NCBI RefSeq assembly: GCF_030323145.1
Contig: NZ_CP100470.1
Coordinates: forward strand, 5,311,001-5,375,000
Direction: 5' to 3'
Source of the DNA: Mesorhizobium sp. C432A
GTDB taxonomy: Bacteria; Pseudomonadota; Alphaproteobacteria; Rhizobiales; Rhizobiaceae
Length of the DNA: 64,000 nucleotides
Shown here: in pieces, positions 1-9,239 of the stretch
Layout: every line of letters starts with the position of its first letter
How positions within the stretch are numbered: the stretch's first letter is position 1
Notes under the pieces: model-generated
The model's input: only the letters and a program-made list of their open reading frames with translations
The model's database searches: none
What the model was told of the DNA's origin: nothing
Program-made: the position numbers and the translations under genes

Positions 1-21
1 CGCTCATCTTGCGACGTTGGG

Positions 22-93
22 GATTGGCGAAAGCAGCGACGATAGCCAATCTCCCCCCTTGCGGGGGAGATGTCCGGCAGGACAGAGGGGGGT
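22..93. repeat. Three-hairpin intergenic repeat, copy 1
   Basis: The element has three consecutive inverted repeats: ATTGGC/GCCAAT (24-49), ATCTCCCCCC/GGGGGAGAT (49-71) and GTCC/GGAC (72-83), then a CAGAGGGGGGTG tail. Near-identical copies lie at about 6.5, 28.9, 31.8 and 32.0 kb, and shorter relatives elsewhere in the window. It lies in the gap before radA and shows no coding potential. Confidence 0.85.
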
Positions 94-138
94 GTGCAAG
101 ATCACCCTCCTTCGGTCATTTGCAGGCAGCATCACTCC

Positions 139-1542
139 ATGGCTAAATCGCGCGTCCAGTTCATCTGCCAGAATTGCGGGTCGGTGCATCAGCGCTGGGC
201 CGGCAAATGCGATGCCTGCGGCGAGTGGAACACACTCGTCGAGGAAGGCACGTCCGGCGGCATCGGCTCGGGACCGGCCAACACGCGCAATGCGCGCAAG
301 GGCCGCGCCGTGGTGCTGACCAGCCTGTCCGGTGACATCGAGGATGCGCCGCGGATCATCTCCGGCATTGGCGAACTCGACCGCGCCACCGGCGGCGGTT
401 TCGTGCGCGGCTCGGCGCTGCTGGTCGGCGGCGATCCCGGCATCGGCAAGTCGACGCTGCTTACCCAGGCCGCAGCAGCATTGGCGTCAAAAGGCCACCG
501 CATCGTCTATGTCTCGGGCGAAGAGGCTGTCGCGCAGATCCGGCTGCGGGCGCAGCGGCTTGGCGTCGCCGACACGCCGGTCGAACTTGCCGCGGAGACC
601 AATGTCGAGGATATCCTGGCAACAATAGCCGACGGCAGAAGGCCGGACCTCGTCATCCTCGATTCCATCCAGACGCTGTGGACCGACATGGCCGACTCGG
701 CGCCCGGCACCGTCACCCAGGTGCGCGCCTCGGCGCAAGCGATGATCCGCTACGCCAAATCCACCGGTGCTGCCATCGTGCTGGTCGGCCATGTCACCAA
801 GGAAGGCCAGATCGCCGGTCCGCGCGTCGTCGAGCACATGGTCGACGCCGTTCTCTATTTCGAAGGCGAAGGCGGCCATCACTACCGCATCCTGCGCACG
901 GTGAAGAACCGTTTTGGGCCGACCGACGAGATCGGCGTCTTCGAGATGTCGGACAAGGGCTTGCGCGAGGTCGCCAATCCGTCGGAGCTGTTCCTCGGCG
1001 AACGCCACGCAAAATCGCCGGGTGCCGCGGTATTTGCCGGCATGGAAGGGACACGTCCGGTGCTGGTCGAGATCCAGGCACTGGTGGCGCCGTCCACATT
1101 GGGCACGCCGCGCCGTGCCGTCGTCGGCTGGGACGGCGCACGGCTGTCGATGATCCTTGCCGTACTCGAAGCCCATTGCGGCGTGCGCTTCGGCACCCAC
1201 GATGTCTACCTCAACGTCGCCGGCGGCTACCGGATTTCCGAGCCGGCGGCCGATCTGGCGGTTGCCGCTGCACTGGTTTCGTCGCTCACCGGTCTTGCCC
1301 TTCCCGCCGATTGCGTCTATTTCGGCGAAATCAGCCTGTCGGGCGCAGTGAGGCCGGTTGCGCATGCGCAGCAGCGCCTTAAAGAGGCCGAAAAGCTGGG
1401 TTTTGGAAGTGCGGTTCTGCCCTTGGGCAGCGAGGAGGTTGTCGGGGGGATCGGGGCCGGCGCTTTCCAGCCGACCGAACTTGCCGATCTCGTCGCACGC
1501 ATAGCCGGCTCACGGCGCAGCCGTGTCGACGTGGAAGATTGA
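139..1542 (+). CDS. radA: DNA repair protein RadA
   Basis: RadA is a RecA-like ATPase that drives branch migration of recombination intermediates in the cytoplasm. The 467-residue product has the full family layout. An N-terminal C4 zinc finger (FICQNCG then CDACGEW) covers about residues 8-30. Walker A (GGDPGIGKST) is near residue 98, the RadA-specific KNRFG motif near 255, and a Lon-like C-terminal domain follows. I chose the ATG at 139 because homologues start just before the zinc finger, although the frame is open upstream to 70. The upstream gap is filled by a repeat element, and cvpA follows about 50 bases downstream on the same strand. Confidence 0.97.
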   Translation: MAKSRVQFICQNCGSVHQRWAGKCDACGEWNTLVEEGTSGGIGSGPANTRNARKGRAVVLTSLSGDIEDAPRIISGIGELDRATGGGFVRGSALLVGGDPGIGKSTLLTQAAAALASKGHRIVYVSGEEAVAQIRLRAQRLGVADTPVELAAETNVEDILATIADGRRPDLVILDSIQTLWTDMADSAPGTVTQVRASAQAMIRYAKSTGAAIVLVGHVTKEGQIAGPRVVEHMVDAVLYFEGEGGHHYRILRTVKNRFGPTDEIGVFEMSDKGLREVANPSELFLGERHAKSPGAAVFAGMEGTRPVLVEIQALVAPSTLGTPRRAVVGWDGARLSMILAVLEAHCGVRFGTHDVYLNVAGGYRISEPAADLAVAAALVSSLTGLALPADCVYFGEISLSGAVRPVAHAQQRLKEAEKLGFGSAVLPLGSEEVVGGIGAGAFQPTELADLVARIAGSRRSRVDVED

Positions 1543-1590
1543 CGCGGCTCGCCCGAGCCGTGAAAAGACAATCTGAGTGGGGCGAAAGAC

Positions 1591-2256
1591 ATGCCGATTA
1601 CGCTGCTGGACGGAATTCTCGTCGGCTTCACCCTGGTCTCGGCGATGCTCGCCATGGTTCGCGGCCTGTCACGCGAAATCCTGTCCGTCGTGTCCTGGGC
1701 GGCTGCCGCCGCGGCGGCATTCTTCTTCTACAAGCCGGTGCTGCCTTACGTTCAGCCCTATGTCGAAAGCGACAAGATCGCCATGGCGGCATCCGCCGGC
1801 ATCGTCTTCCTCATCGCGCTGATCGTCGTTTCCGTCATCACCATGAAGCTTGCCGACTGGATCATCGATTCCAGGATCGGCGCGCTCGACCGTACGCTGG
1901 GCTTCCTCTATGGCGCCGCGCGCGGCGTCCTCGTAGTCGCCGTGGCGCTACTGTTCTTCAACTGGCTGGCCGGCGCCAAGGCCCCTGCCTGGATCGCCAA
2001 CGCCAAGTCGAAGCCGCTGCTCGAGACCATCGGCGCCAAGCTGGAAAGCCTGCTGCCCGAAGATCCGGAAAACGCCATCCTGAAGAAGCTCAATCCGAAT
2101 CAGCCGGCAGCCGAGACGCCTCCGGCGGCCGATGCACCGGCGGCGGATGCTCCGGCAACCGGTGACGATACGCCGGCGCCCGACGACGAGACCGACGCTC
2201 CGGCCGATAACGCACCCGCGCCCGCTGCTCCGGCTCCGGCCGCGCCGGCAAACTGA
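1591..2256 (+). CDS. cvpA: CvpA family inner-membrane protein
   Basis: The 221-residue protein begins with four hydrophobic segments (about residues 5-25, 28-48, 65-87 and 100-125), the arrangement of the CvpA (colicin V production) family. From about residue 165 the tail is almost entirely Ala, Pro and Asp, a low-complexity region often seen in rhizobial CvpA. It sits between radA and purF. The cvpA-purF adjacency is widely conserved (established knowledge), but the molecular function is still unclear. The start is preceded by a GGGGCGAAAG stretch that can serve as a ribosome binding site. Confidence 0.9.
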   Translation: MPITLLDGILVGFTLVSAMLAMVRGLSREILSVVSWAAAAAAAFFFYKPVLPYVQPYVESDKIAMAASAGIVFLIALIVVSVITMKLADWIIDSRIGALDRTLGFLYGAARGVLVVAVALLFFNWLAGAKAPAWIANAKSKPLLETIGAKLESLLPEDPENAILKKLNPNQPAAETPPAADAPAADAPATGDDTPAPDDETDAPADNAPAPAAPAPAAPAN

Positions 2257-2364
2257 TACGGACGGATGGTGCCGGACAGGCGCCATCCCGGCAGTTCCGG
2301 CCTGACTACGTTGCTTTCGCGGCGCTATCGCACTATATGGCCATTTTAGCGGAGCTTGAGCCCC

Positions 2365-3846
2365 ATGGCAGTTTCGAAGGCAGACGCGGACGACGTGCTT
2401 TCCGCCGAAGCAGACGATCATTTCCACGACGAATGCGGGGTGTTCGGCATTTTCGGCCGGCAGGACGCTGCGGCCATCGTAACGCTAGGCCTGCATGCGC
2501 TGCAGCATCGCGGCCAGGAAGCGGCCGGCATCGTCTCCTATGACGGCACGCAGTTCCATGTCGAACGCCATGTCGGCCTGATCGGCGACACCTTCACCAA
2601 GCAGCACGTCATCGACAGCCTGCAAGGCAACCGTGCCATCGGCCACACGCGCTATGCCACGACCGGCGGCGCCGGCATGCGCAACATCCAGCCCTTCTTC
2701 GCCGAACTCGCCGATGGCGGCTTTGCCGTCGCCCATAACGGCAATCTCACCAACGCCATGACCGTGCAGCGCGCGCTGCAGAAGCAGGGCGCGATCTTCT
2801 CGTCGACCTCCGACACCGAGACGCTGCTGCATCTCGTTGCCACCAGTAAGGAACGCGATTTGAATTCGCGCTTCATCGACGCCGTGCGTCAGGTCGAAGG
2901 CGCTTTCTCGCTGGTCGCGATGACCTCCAAGAAGATGATCGGCTGCCGCGATCCGCTCGGCATCCGCCCGCTGGTGCTCGGCGACCTGGACGGCGCCTGG
3001 ATCCTGGCCTCCGAAACCTGCGCGCTCGACATTATCGGCGCCCGCTTCGTGCGCGACCTGAAGCCCGGCGAAATGGTCGTGGTGACCTCGAAGGGCATCG
3101 AGAGCCTGTTCCCCTTCGAGCCGCAGAAGACCCGCTTCTGCATCTTCGAATATGTCTATTTCGCCCGCCCGGACTCCTCGGTCGAAGGCCGCAATGTCTA
3201 CGAAGTGCGCAAGCGTATCGGCGCCGAATTGGCGCAGGAAAGCCCGGTCGAGGCCGATATCGTCGTGCCGGTGCCGGATTCCGGCACGCCGGCGGCAATC
3301 GGCTTCTCCCAGGCGGCAGGCATCCCCTTCGAACTCGGTATCATCCGCAACCACTATGTCGGCCGAACCTTCATCCAGCCCGGCGATTCGATCCGCCATA
3401 TGGGCGTCAAGCTCAAGCACAACGCCAACCGCCGGATGATCGAGGGCAAGCGCGTGGTGTTGGTCGACGATTCGATCGTGCGCGGCACCACCAGCCAGAA
3501 AATCGTGCAGATGGTGCGCGACGCCGGCGCCAAGGAAGTGCATATGCGCATCGCCTCGCCGCCGACCAGCGCGTCGTGCTTCTACGGCGTCGACACGCCG
3601 GAGAAGTCGAAGCTTTTGGCATCGCGCATGTCGATCGAGGAAATGGCCGAGTTCATCCGTGTCGATTCGCTCGGCTTCCTCACCATTGACGGGCTCTACC
3701 GCGCCGTCGGCGAAGCCAGCCGCGACAATGAGCAGCCGCAATTCTGCGACGCCTGTTTCACCGGCCAGTACCCGACCCGCCTGCTCGACTTCGAAGGCCA
3801 CGACAATGTGCGCACGCTGTCGCTGCTGGCGAACAACGGGGCGTAA
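2365..3846 (+). CDS. purF: Amidophosphoribosyltransferase PurF
   Basis: PurF catalyses the first committed step of purine synthesis, moving glutamine-derived ammonia onto PRPP. The product has 493 residues. A 23-residue propeptide precedes the catalytic Cys24 in HDECGVFGIFG, so autoprocessing to expose the Ntn nucleophile is expected. The class II glutamine amidotransferase domain covers about residues 24-260, and the phosphoribosyltransferase domain follows with its PRPP loop VVLVDDSIVRGTT near residue 363. The ATG at 2365 is preceded by GGAG at 2351. An in-frame TTG lies nine bases upstream at 2356 but is less likely. An SDR gene follows 30 bases downstream. Confidence 0.97.
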   Translation: MAVSKADADDVLSAEADDHFHDECGVFGIFGRQDAAAIVTLGLHALQHRGQEAAGIVSYDGTQFHVERHVGLIGDTFTKQHVIDSLQGNRAIGHTRYATTGGAGMRNIQPFFAELADGGFAVAHNGNLTNAMTVQRALQKQGAIFSSTSDTETLLHLVATSKERDLNSRFIDAVRQVEGAFSLVAMTSKKMIGCRDPLGIRPLVLGDLDGAWILASETCALDIIGARFVRDLKPGEMVVVTSKGIESLFPFEPQKTRFCIFEYVYFARPDSSVEGRNVYEVRKRIGAELAQESPVEADIVVPVPDSGTPAAIGFSQAAGIPFELGIIRNHYVGRTFIQPGDSIRHMGVKLKHNANRRMIEGKRVVLVDDSIVRGTTSQKIVQMVRDAGAKEVHMRIASPPTSASCFYGVDTPEKSKLLASRMSIEEMAEFIRVDSLGFLTIDGLYRAVGEASRDNEQPQFCDACFTGQYPTRLLDFEGHDNVRTLSLLANNGA

Positions 3847-3876
3847 AGCCCAACTGCTATCCTTGAAAGCGCTCGC

Positions 3877-4632
3877 ATGACCCTCGACCTCTCCGGCCGC
3901 GTCGCGGTCGTTACCGGCGCCTCGCGCGGCATCGGCTACTTCATCGCCAAGGAACTTGCCGCCGCCGGCGCGCATGTCATTGCGGTAGCCCGGACCGTCG
4001 GCGGGCTGGAAGAACTCGACGACCAGATCAAGGCCGAGCGCGCGAAAACCGGCAAGGGCGAAGCGACGCTGGTGCCTCTCGACCTCTCAGACATGGCCGG
4101 CATCGACCGGCTGGGCGGCGCCATTCACGAGCGCTGGGGCAAGCTCGACATTCTGGTGGCCAATGCCGGTGTGCTCGGCGTCATCTCGCCGATCGGCCAT
4201 GTCGAGGCCAAAACCTTCGAGAAGGTTATGACCATCAATGTCACCTCGACCTGGCGGCTGATCCGCTCGGTCGACCCGCTGCTCAGGCTGTCCGACGCCG
4301 GCCGCGCCATTCTCATGTCGTCCGGGGCCGCGCATTCGGCGCGCGCCTTCTGGGCGCCCTATGCGGCGTCGAAGGCGGCTGTGGAAGCCATGACGCGTTC
4401 CTGGGCGCATGAGACGCAGAGCCTGGCGCTCCGCATCAATGCGGTCGACCCCGGCGCCACCCGCACCGCCATGCGTGCGCAGGCCGCGCCCGGCGAGGAT
4501 CCGGAAACGCTGCCGCACCCCTCAGAGGTGGCAAAACGCATCGTGCCGCTGGCGAGCCCCGAGATGAAAGAGACGGGGCTGATCTTCCAGGTCAAGAACA
4601 ACCGCTTCGTCGCCTACCGGCAGCCGGAATAA
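3877..4632 (+). CDS. SDR family oxidoreductase
   Basis: This is a classical short-chain dehydrogenase/reductase of 251 residues. The cofactor motif TGASRGIG is near residue 12, the NAG motif (LVANAGV) near 92, and the catalytic Ser and YAASK lie in the 145-165 region. It starts 30 bases after purF on the same strand, so the two may be co-transcribed. The substrate cannot be read from the sequence. The family resembles the YciK/FabG-like proteins often found beside purF in rhizobia (inference). Confidence 0.92.
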   Translation: MTLDLSGRVAVVTGASRGIGYFIAKELAAAGAHVIAVARTVGGLEELDDQIKAERAKTGKGEATLVPLDLSDMAGIDRLGGAIHERWGKLDILVANAGVLGVISPIGHVEAKTFEKVMTINVTSTWRLIRSVDPLLRLSDAGRAILMSSGAAHSARAFWAPYAASKAAVEAMTRSWAHETQSLALRINAVDPGATRTAMRAQAAPGEDPETLPHPSEVAKRIVPLASPEMKETGLIFQVKNNRFVAYRQPE

Positions 4633-4709
4633 ACCGGGTTGTAGCGGGATTAAACAGGCCTCCAGTTACGTTTCTTCGAATGTAGGACATTCGAAACCGG
4701 AGGACCGAC

Positions 4710-5339
4710 ATGCGTAGACTTCTTCTCGTTGCCGCCGCCGCGATTGCCGCCACAGCCGGCGTGGCGCTGGCGCAAGACGCAAAGATGAGTTTCTTCGTCA
4801 CCAGCGTCGGTTCCGGCAAAGGCGCCGATCTCGGCGGTCTCAAGGGTGCCGACGCGCATTGCGCCTCGCTGGCGGAAGCGGCTGGGGTTACCGGCAAGGA
4901 ATGGCACGCCTATCTCTCGAGCGCCAATGTCGATGCGCGCGACCGTATCGGCAAGGGTCCCTGGGTCAACGCCAAGGGCGAGAAGATTGCCGATGACGTC
5001 GCCTCGCTGCACAGCGACGCCAACGCCATCAACAAGCAGACGGCGCTGACCGAGAAGGGCCAAGTGGTCAATGGCCGCGGCGACAAGCCGAACCGGCACG
5101 ACATATTGACCGGCTCGAAGCCTGACGGCACCAAGATCGCCGACCAGACCTGCGGCGACTGGACCTTGAGCGGGGCGGAGGGCGCGGCGATGATGGGCCA
5201 TCACGACCGCACCGGCCTTGATGAGTCGGCGGCGGCGAAATCCTGGAACTCCTCGCATGCCTCGCGCGGCGGCTGCAGCCAGGAGGCGCTGAAAGGCACC
5301 GGCGGCGACGGCCTGTTCTACTGCTTTGCCGCGAACTGA
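4710..5339 (+). CDS. Secreted lectin-like protein of unknown function
   Basis: The 209-residue product has a clear signal peptide: MRRLL, an Ala-rich core and a probable cleavage after VALA (residue 21). The mature part begins with a FFVTSVGSGKGADLGGLKGA segment, where a Gly-Ala-Asp-x-His-Cys motif follows. That resembles the opening of C-type-lectin-like or DUF1554-type secreted domains (recognition from memory, not a search). Four cysteines in the mature chain could form two disulfides. A GGAGG ribosome binding site lies at 4700-4704. The gene stands alone between the SDR gene and a small ORF. The periplasmic or extracellular location is an inference. Confidence 0.75.
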   Translation: MRRLLLVAAAAIAATAGVALAQDAKMSFFVTSVGSGKGADLGGLKGADAHCASLAEAAGVTGKEWHAYLSSANVDARDRIGKGPWVNAKGEKIADDVASLHSDANAINKQTALTEKGQVVNGRGDKPNRHDILTGSKPDGTKIADQTCGDWTLSGAEGAAMMGHHDRTGLDESAAAKSWNSSHASRGGCSQEALKGTGGDGLFYCFAAN

Positions 5340-5474
5340 GAGACGTCTGGGAGCGGTTCGTTCACGGGTCTGTGATGGTCCTGCAGGTCCCTCCCCCATC
5401 GCCCTGCTTTCGCCATCAGCCGGGAGTTGCTAGGGTCGACCCGACTCCGACACCCAGCAAAGCGAGGAATTCCC

Positions 5475-5696
5475 ATGGCTGCTCCCAGCGTAGCATTGGT
5501 CTGGTACCTGGTGATCGCCGGCCCGCAAGGCGGCATGGTGGTGCTGCCCAGCACCTTCGACACCCGCGAACAGTGCACAAACGCGATTACCGAATATCAG
5601 AAGCAGCCGACGCCGGCCGGCTGGGCGGTCAACTGCGTGCCGAGCGCCTCCCCGTTTACCGATGAGGGCGACGCGGAAGAGCCTGCGGCGCAGTAG
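5475..5696 (+). CDS. Small hypothetical protein
   Basis: This short gene encodes 73 residues. The N-terminal stretch (ALVWYLVIAGPQGGMVVLPS) is hydrophobic and could be an uncleaved signal or anchor. Two cysteines follow at about residues 33 and 54, and the C-terminus is acidic. A GAGGAAT ribosome binding site sits at 5464-5470. Similar small proteins with two Cys in a 'REQC...NCV' spacing are common in rhizobia, but I know of no function. The stop codon is followed at once by a paired palindromic repeat. Confidence 0.7.
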   Translation: MAAPSVALVWYLVIAGPQGGMVVLPSTFDTREQCTNAITEYQKQPTPAGWAVNCVPSASPFTDEGDAEEPAAQ

Positions 5697-5699
5697 CGC

Positions 5700-5850
5700 A
5701 ATCTCCCCCCTCGAGGGGGAGATGGCCGGCAGGCCAGAGGGGGTCGCCTCGCGTAGAGTGCCAACCTCCTTCCGCACAAAGGGCGTCGCGTCCAGTCGGC
5801 CGACCCCCTCTGTCGCCTTCGGCGACATCTCCCCCTCAAGGGGGGAGATC
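5700..5850. repeat. Paired palindromic repeat with two different arms
   Basis: Two hairpin units lie in opposite orientation about 50 bases apart. The left arm (5700-5748) has stem ATCTCCCCCC/GGGGGAGAT followed by GGCCGGCAGGCC. The right arm (5801-5850) is the inverted counterpart, but its second stem is GTCGCCTTCGGCGAC. The last bases of the right arm overlap the stop codon of the osmC-like gene on the minus strand. Confidence 0.85.
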
Positions 5851-6355
5851 AGGCGCGCGCCTTCACCGTCAGCTCCGGCTTGCTGTTGATGGTCTGGAAG
5901 ACCACGCAATAGCGTTCCGTCAGCTTGATCAGCGCGTCGATGCGATCCTGCGGCTCATCCGTGTCGAGGTTGAAATTCAACCGGATGGCGCGAAAGCCCA
6001 CGGGGGCGTCCTTGGCCACGCCCAGCGTGCCGCGAAAGTCGAGATCGCCTTCGGCCTCGACGGTGGCTGCGCCGAGTTTGAACTCTAGTGCGGTGGCCAC
6101 CGCCTTCAGCGTCACCCCGGCGCACGCCACCAGCGCCTCAAGCAGCATGTCGCCCGAACACAATTCGAGCCCGGAACCGCCGGTCGCCGGATGCAGGCCG
6201 GCGACCGCCAGCGCCCTGCCCGTCTCGACCTTGCAGGCAATCGACTGGTCGTCGATGGAGCCTTTGGCGCGAAGCGTGATCAGCGCTCGCGAGGAATCGT
6301 CGCGATAAGCCTCCTTGATCGGCGCCTGCATGGCCTTGAGTGCGGTGGCGTCCAT
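5849..6355 (-). CDS. OsmC family protein
   Basis: The 168-residue product matches the OsmC/Ohr fold, a family that includes peroxiredoxin-like hydroperoxide reductases. A conserved Cys lies in LELCSGDMLLEALVACAGV (about residues 77-95), with the second redox Cys on the central helix. The start MDATALK at 6355 is preferred over the in-frame codons further upstream because the added residues look untypical. The gene is monocistronic, with palindromic repeats on both sides. Its TGA stop overlaps the edge of the downstream repeat. Confidence 0.88.
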   Translation of the reverse strand: MDATALKAMQAPIKEAYRDDSSRALITLRAKGSIDDQSIACKVETGRALAVAGLHPATGGSGLELCSGDMLLEALVACAGVTLKAVATALEFKLGAATVEAEGDLDFRGTLGVAKDAPVGFRAIRLNFNLDTDEPQDRIDALIKLTERYCVVFQTINSKPELTVKARA

Positions 6356-6412
6356 GTTGCATTCCTTTTCGAGTCCGTCGCGCTTTGATAGCACTGATAT
6401 GCCAGCGAGACA

Positions 6413-6561
6413 GCGCCCCCCTCTGGCCCGGCCACCTCCCCACAGGGGGGAGATCTGCAGCTTCGCCGATGGCGCTTTCTACGCCGGCGATTAGCGAAGG
6501 CGGTCGCGACATCCAATCTCCACCCCTGTGGGGGGAGATGTCCGGCAGGACAGAGGGGGCT
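6413..6561. repeat. Paired palindromic repeat, mixed subtypes
   Basis: The left unit (6413-6455) reads GCCCCCCTCTGG followed by a GGCC/GGCC-type stem and CTCCCC/GGGGAG. The right unit (6489-6561) is the three-hairpin form, with GATTAGCGAAGG, ATCTCCACCCC/GGGGGGAGAT and GTCCGGCAGGAC. The two units are in opposite orientation and occupy most of the 290-base gap between the osmC-like gene and the S10 peptidase gene. Confidence 0.8.
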
Positions 6562-6644
6562 GAAGGAATGCTACCTCACGAAGAGTTACTTTGACTTCGA
6601 CCGCCCCGGCCATACCTAAGCAGAGTCATTCCCGCGGAGACATC

Positions 6645-8150
6645 ATGCCGTTCAAGCTGAAACTGATCTCGCTTACCCTGTTGGTGCTTGCAGCCTTCGC
6701 GCAGCCAGTCCTCGCCGAAACGCCCGAGCGCTCCGCACCGGCAGGCGGCGTGCTGTCGCTGCTGCCGGCACCGCAGACGACCAGCCATTCAATCACCATT
6801 GCCGGGCGCAAGCTGGACTATCAGGCTAAGGCCGGCACGCTGTCACTGCTATCCGGCAAGGGCGAGGTCACCGCGGAAATCTTCTATGTCGCCTATACGC
6901 TGCCGCCACTGGCGGGCGCGGAGAAGGCTCGCCCCATCACCTTCGTCTTCAATGGCGGCCCGGGCGCGGCATCCGCCTATCTGCATCTCGGCGCACTCGG
7001 CCCGCGTGTCGTCGCGACCGGCGCCGATGGCCAATTCCTGCCGCCGCCGCAAAAGCTGATCGACAATCCCGACAGCTGGCTCGACATGACCGACCTCGTC
7101 TTCGTCGATCCGGTCGGCACCGGCTACAGCCGCGAGGCCCCCGGCCAGGACACAAAAGATTTTTGGGGCGTCAGCCAGGACGCCAGTTCGATCGGCGCTT
7201 TCATCCGGCTCTATCTCGCCCAGAACGGCCGCACCGGATCGCCGCTCTTCCTTGCCGGCGAAAGCTATGGCGGGTTCCGCGCGGCACTTCTCGCCAGGAC
7301 CCTGCAGGAAGATGTCGGCCTGAGCCCCAACGGCATCGTGCTGATCTCGCCTGCACTGGAGTTCACGCTGGTGCTGCCCGACGAATTCCAGCCGCTGCAT
7401 TGGGCGCTGGAACTGCCCTCGATGGCGGCGGTGCGCCTGCGCAGCGAAGGCCTCAGCGGCGAAGCACTGCGCGAAAAGGTCGCCGAGGTCGAAAAGTATG
7501 CGCTGGGCGACTACCTCACGGCTCTGACCGGCGGGCTGGAACAGGGCGGGCGGCTGGCCAGCCAGCGCGTGGCCGAGATCACCGGCCTGCCGCTCGACCT
7601 CGTGCAGCGCAATTCCGCCCGCATCCCGACCGGCCTGTTCGCGCGCGAATTCCAGCGCGCCAGTGGCAAAGTGCTCAGCCCGTATGACGGCACCATCGCC
7701 ACCAGCGACATCGCCCCGGAGAGCGCCCGCAGCGCCGGCCCAGATCCGGTGCTCGACCGCAGCGTGCCGGCGCTGACCTCGGCCTTTGTCGGTTATGCGC
7801 GCGACGAGCTGAATTTTCGCACCGATGTCAGCTACAGGTTGCTCAATGGCGATGTGACCCACGCCTGGGACTATGGCGGCTCGCGGCAAGGCTATGCCGG
7901 GGTGATGGACGATCTGCAGCGGGCGCGCTCGCTCAACCCGGGGCTCGGCGTGGTGATCGTCAACGGCGACACCGATCTGGTCACTCCCTATCTGGCCTCA
8001 CGCTATCTGGTGAGCCAAATCCCGACGCTCGGCGGGGCAAAACCTATCCGTCTCGACGTCATCGAGGGCGGCCACATGATGTATCTCAGGCCGGGCGGCC
8101 GGCGCGCCCTGAAGGAGGCCGCTTCGGAGCTCTACCAGGCAACACAGTGA
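6645..8150 (+). CDS. Secreted S10 family serine carboxypeptidase
   Basis: This is a peptidase S10 protein of 501 residues with a signal peptide (MPFKLKLISLTLLVLAAFAQ, probable cleavage after VLA). The oxyanion-region motif FNGGPGAASAYLHLG is near residue 105. The nucleophile Ser207 lies in GESYGG, the catalytic Asp in VNGDTDLVTPY, and the His in EGGHMMYL near the C-terminus, so the triad is intact. The family releases C-terminal residues from peptides at acidic pH, and bacterial members are periplasmic or secreted. The ATG at 6645 follows a CGCGGAGA site. A longer frame from 6591 adds an untypical leader and was not chosen. Confidence 0.92.
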   Translation: MPFKLKLISLTLLVLAAFAQPVLAETPERSAPAGGVLSLLPAPQTTSHSITIAGRKLDYQAKAGTLSLLSGKGEVTAEIFYVAYTLPPLAGAEKARPITFVFNGGPGAASAYLHLGALGPRVVATGADGQFLPPPQKLIDNPDSWLDMTDLVFVDPVGTGYSREAPGQDTKDFWGVSQDASSIGAFIRLYLAQNGRTGSPLFLAGESYGGFRAALLARTLQEDVGLSPNGIVLISPALEFTLVLPDEFQPLHWALELPSMAAVRLRSEGLSGEALREKVAEVEKYALGDYLTALTGGLEQGGRLASQRVAEITGLPLDLVQRNSARIPTGLFAREFQRASGKVLSPYDGTIATSDIAPESARSAGPDPVLDRSVPALTSAFVGYARDELNFRTDVSYRLLNGDVTHAWDYGGSRQGYAGVMDDLQRARSLNPGLGVVIVNGDTDLVTPYLASRYLVSQIPTLGGAKPIRLDVIEGGHMMYLRPGGRRALKEAASELYQATQ

Positions 8151-8299
8151 ACGGCGTGCCCACGCTGTCGGCCAGGCTGCGCCAACGCAAGCTTGCCACT
8201 GGCGTAGCGCCCCGCAGGCTTTCGCCCGTATAGCCTGCAATGGGAGCCTGATTGGCGCAGGCTTCTTCTTCGTCCTCTTGACAGCGCCGGACACGCCGC

Positions 8300-9187
8300 A
8301 TGGCCGATATTGCCATTCTGGAAACCCGCGAAAGGGTGCTTGCCGGCATCCTGTTCACCGGCTGCGCCTATTTCCTGTTTTCGACGCAGGACGCCGCGAT
8401 CAAGCTTCTGGTCGTCGGCATCAGCGTCTGGCAGATCATGTTCTTCCGCTCGATCGCTGTGCTTATCGGCTGTGCTGCAATCGGCGGACCGCCCATCTTT
8501 GCCGACACAATGCGCTCGCCCATCGTGCGGCCGATGCTGGTGCGCAGCGCCTTCACGCTCGGCGCCTGGCTCTGCTACTACAACGCGGCCCGCTCCCTGC
8601 AGCTGGCCGAACTCACCACCATCTATTACGCCGCCCCGATCATCGTCACCGTGCTGTCGGTGGTGATGCTTGGCGAAAAGGTGCCGCTGTTGCGCTGGCT
8701 GGCGGTGTTCATCGGCTTCGTCGGCGTCTTCATCGCCTGTGATCCCACTCGTCTCGGCTTGTCCGTGCCGATGCTCTTGGTACTGGCTGCGGCAGTGCTG
8801 TGGGGCATTGCCGTGGTGCTGTTGCGCAAGACGGCGCTGGCCGAGCGCACGCTGATCCAGCTTGTGCTCAACAATTTCTACTTCCTGGTGTTTTCCGCGG
8901 TGCCGGCGCTGTTGGTCTGGCAGATGCCGGACTGGCGCCAGTTGCTGCTTTTGATCAGCGTCGGCGCGCTCGGCGGCGTGGCGCAATTTATGCTGTTCGA
9001 AGGCATGAAGTGGGCGCCGGTGTCGATCGTGGCGCCGTTCGAATACACCTCATTGGTCTGGGCCTTCGGGCTCGGCTTTGCGGTCTGGGGCGACGTGCCG
9101 CGTCGCGAGGTGTTTCTGGGGGCGGCGTTGATCGTCGGCGCCGGCCTGCTGATCATCGGCAACGAGCATTTCCGCAAGCGGCTATGA
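8300..9187 (+). CDS. EamA family (DMT) transporter
   Basis: This is a 295-residue integral membrane protein with two EamA repeats and about ten hydrophobic segments, typical of drug/metabolite exporters. Characteristic elements are YYNAARSLQLAELTTIYYAAP at the end of repeat one and EYTSLVWAFGLGF in repeat two. It lies 52 bases upstream of a second EamA gene on the same strand, probably in one transcript. The two proteins share architecture but are clearly diverged. The substrate is unknown; amino acids or other metabolites are usual for the family. Confidence 0.9.
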   Translation: MADIAILETRERVLAGILFTGCAYFLFSTQDAAIKLLVVGISVWQIMFFRSIAVLIGCAAIGGPPIFADTMRSPIVRPMLVRSAFTLGAWLCYYNAARSLQLAELTTIYYAAPIIVTVLSVVMLGEKVPLLRWLAVFIGFVGVFIACDPTRLGLSVPMLLVLAAAVLWGIAVVLLRKTALAERTLIQLVLNNFYFLVFSAVPALLVWQMPDWRQLLLLISVGALGGVAQFMLFEGMKWAPVSIVAPFEYTSLVWAFGLGFAVWGDVPRREVFLGAALIVGAGLLIIGNEHFRKRL

Positions 9188-9239
9188 GTACTCCCGTGCT
9201 GACAGCATGGTGGCAGGAGAAGACGGATAGGCTGCTGAG

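Noticed and set aside
22..93. An insertion sequence or its terminal repeat
   Set aside because: No transposase gene is near any copy. The units are short, hairpin-rich and confined to gaps, so they are intergenic palindromic elements, perhaps mobilised in trans.
2485..3975. A 496-codon open frame on the minus strand opposite purF
   Set aside because: It mirrors purF exactly, has no family-like motifs and is a by-product of high GC in the third codon position. The same applies to long frames opposite pssA-psd (15641-16936), the Atm1 exporter (21307-22887), the LysM gene (23203-24729), era (58295-59362) and lepB (59943-61292).
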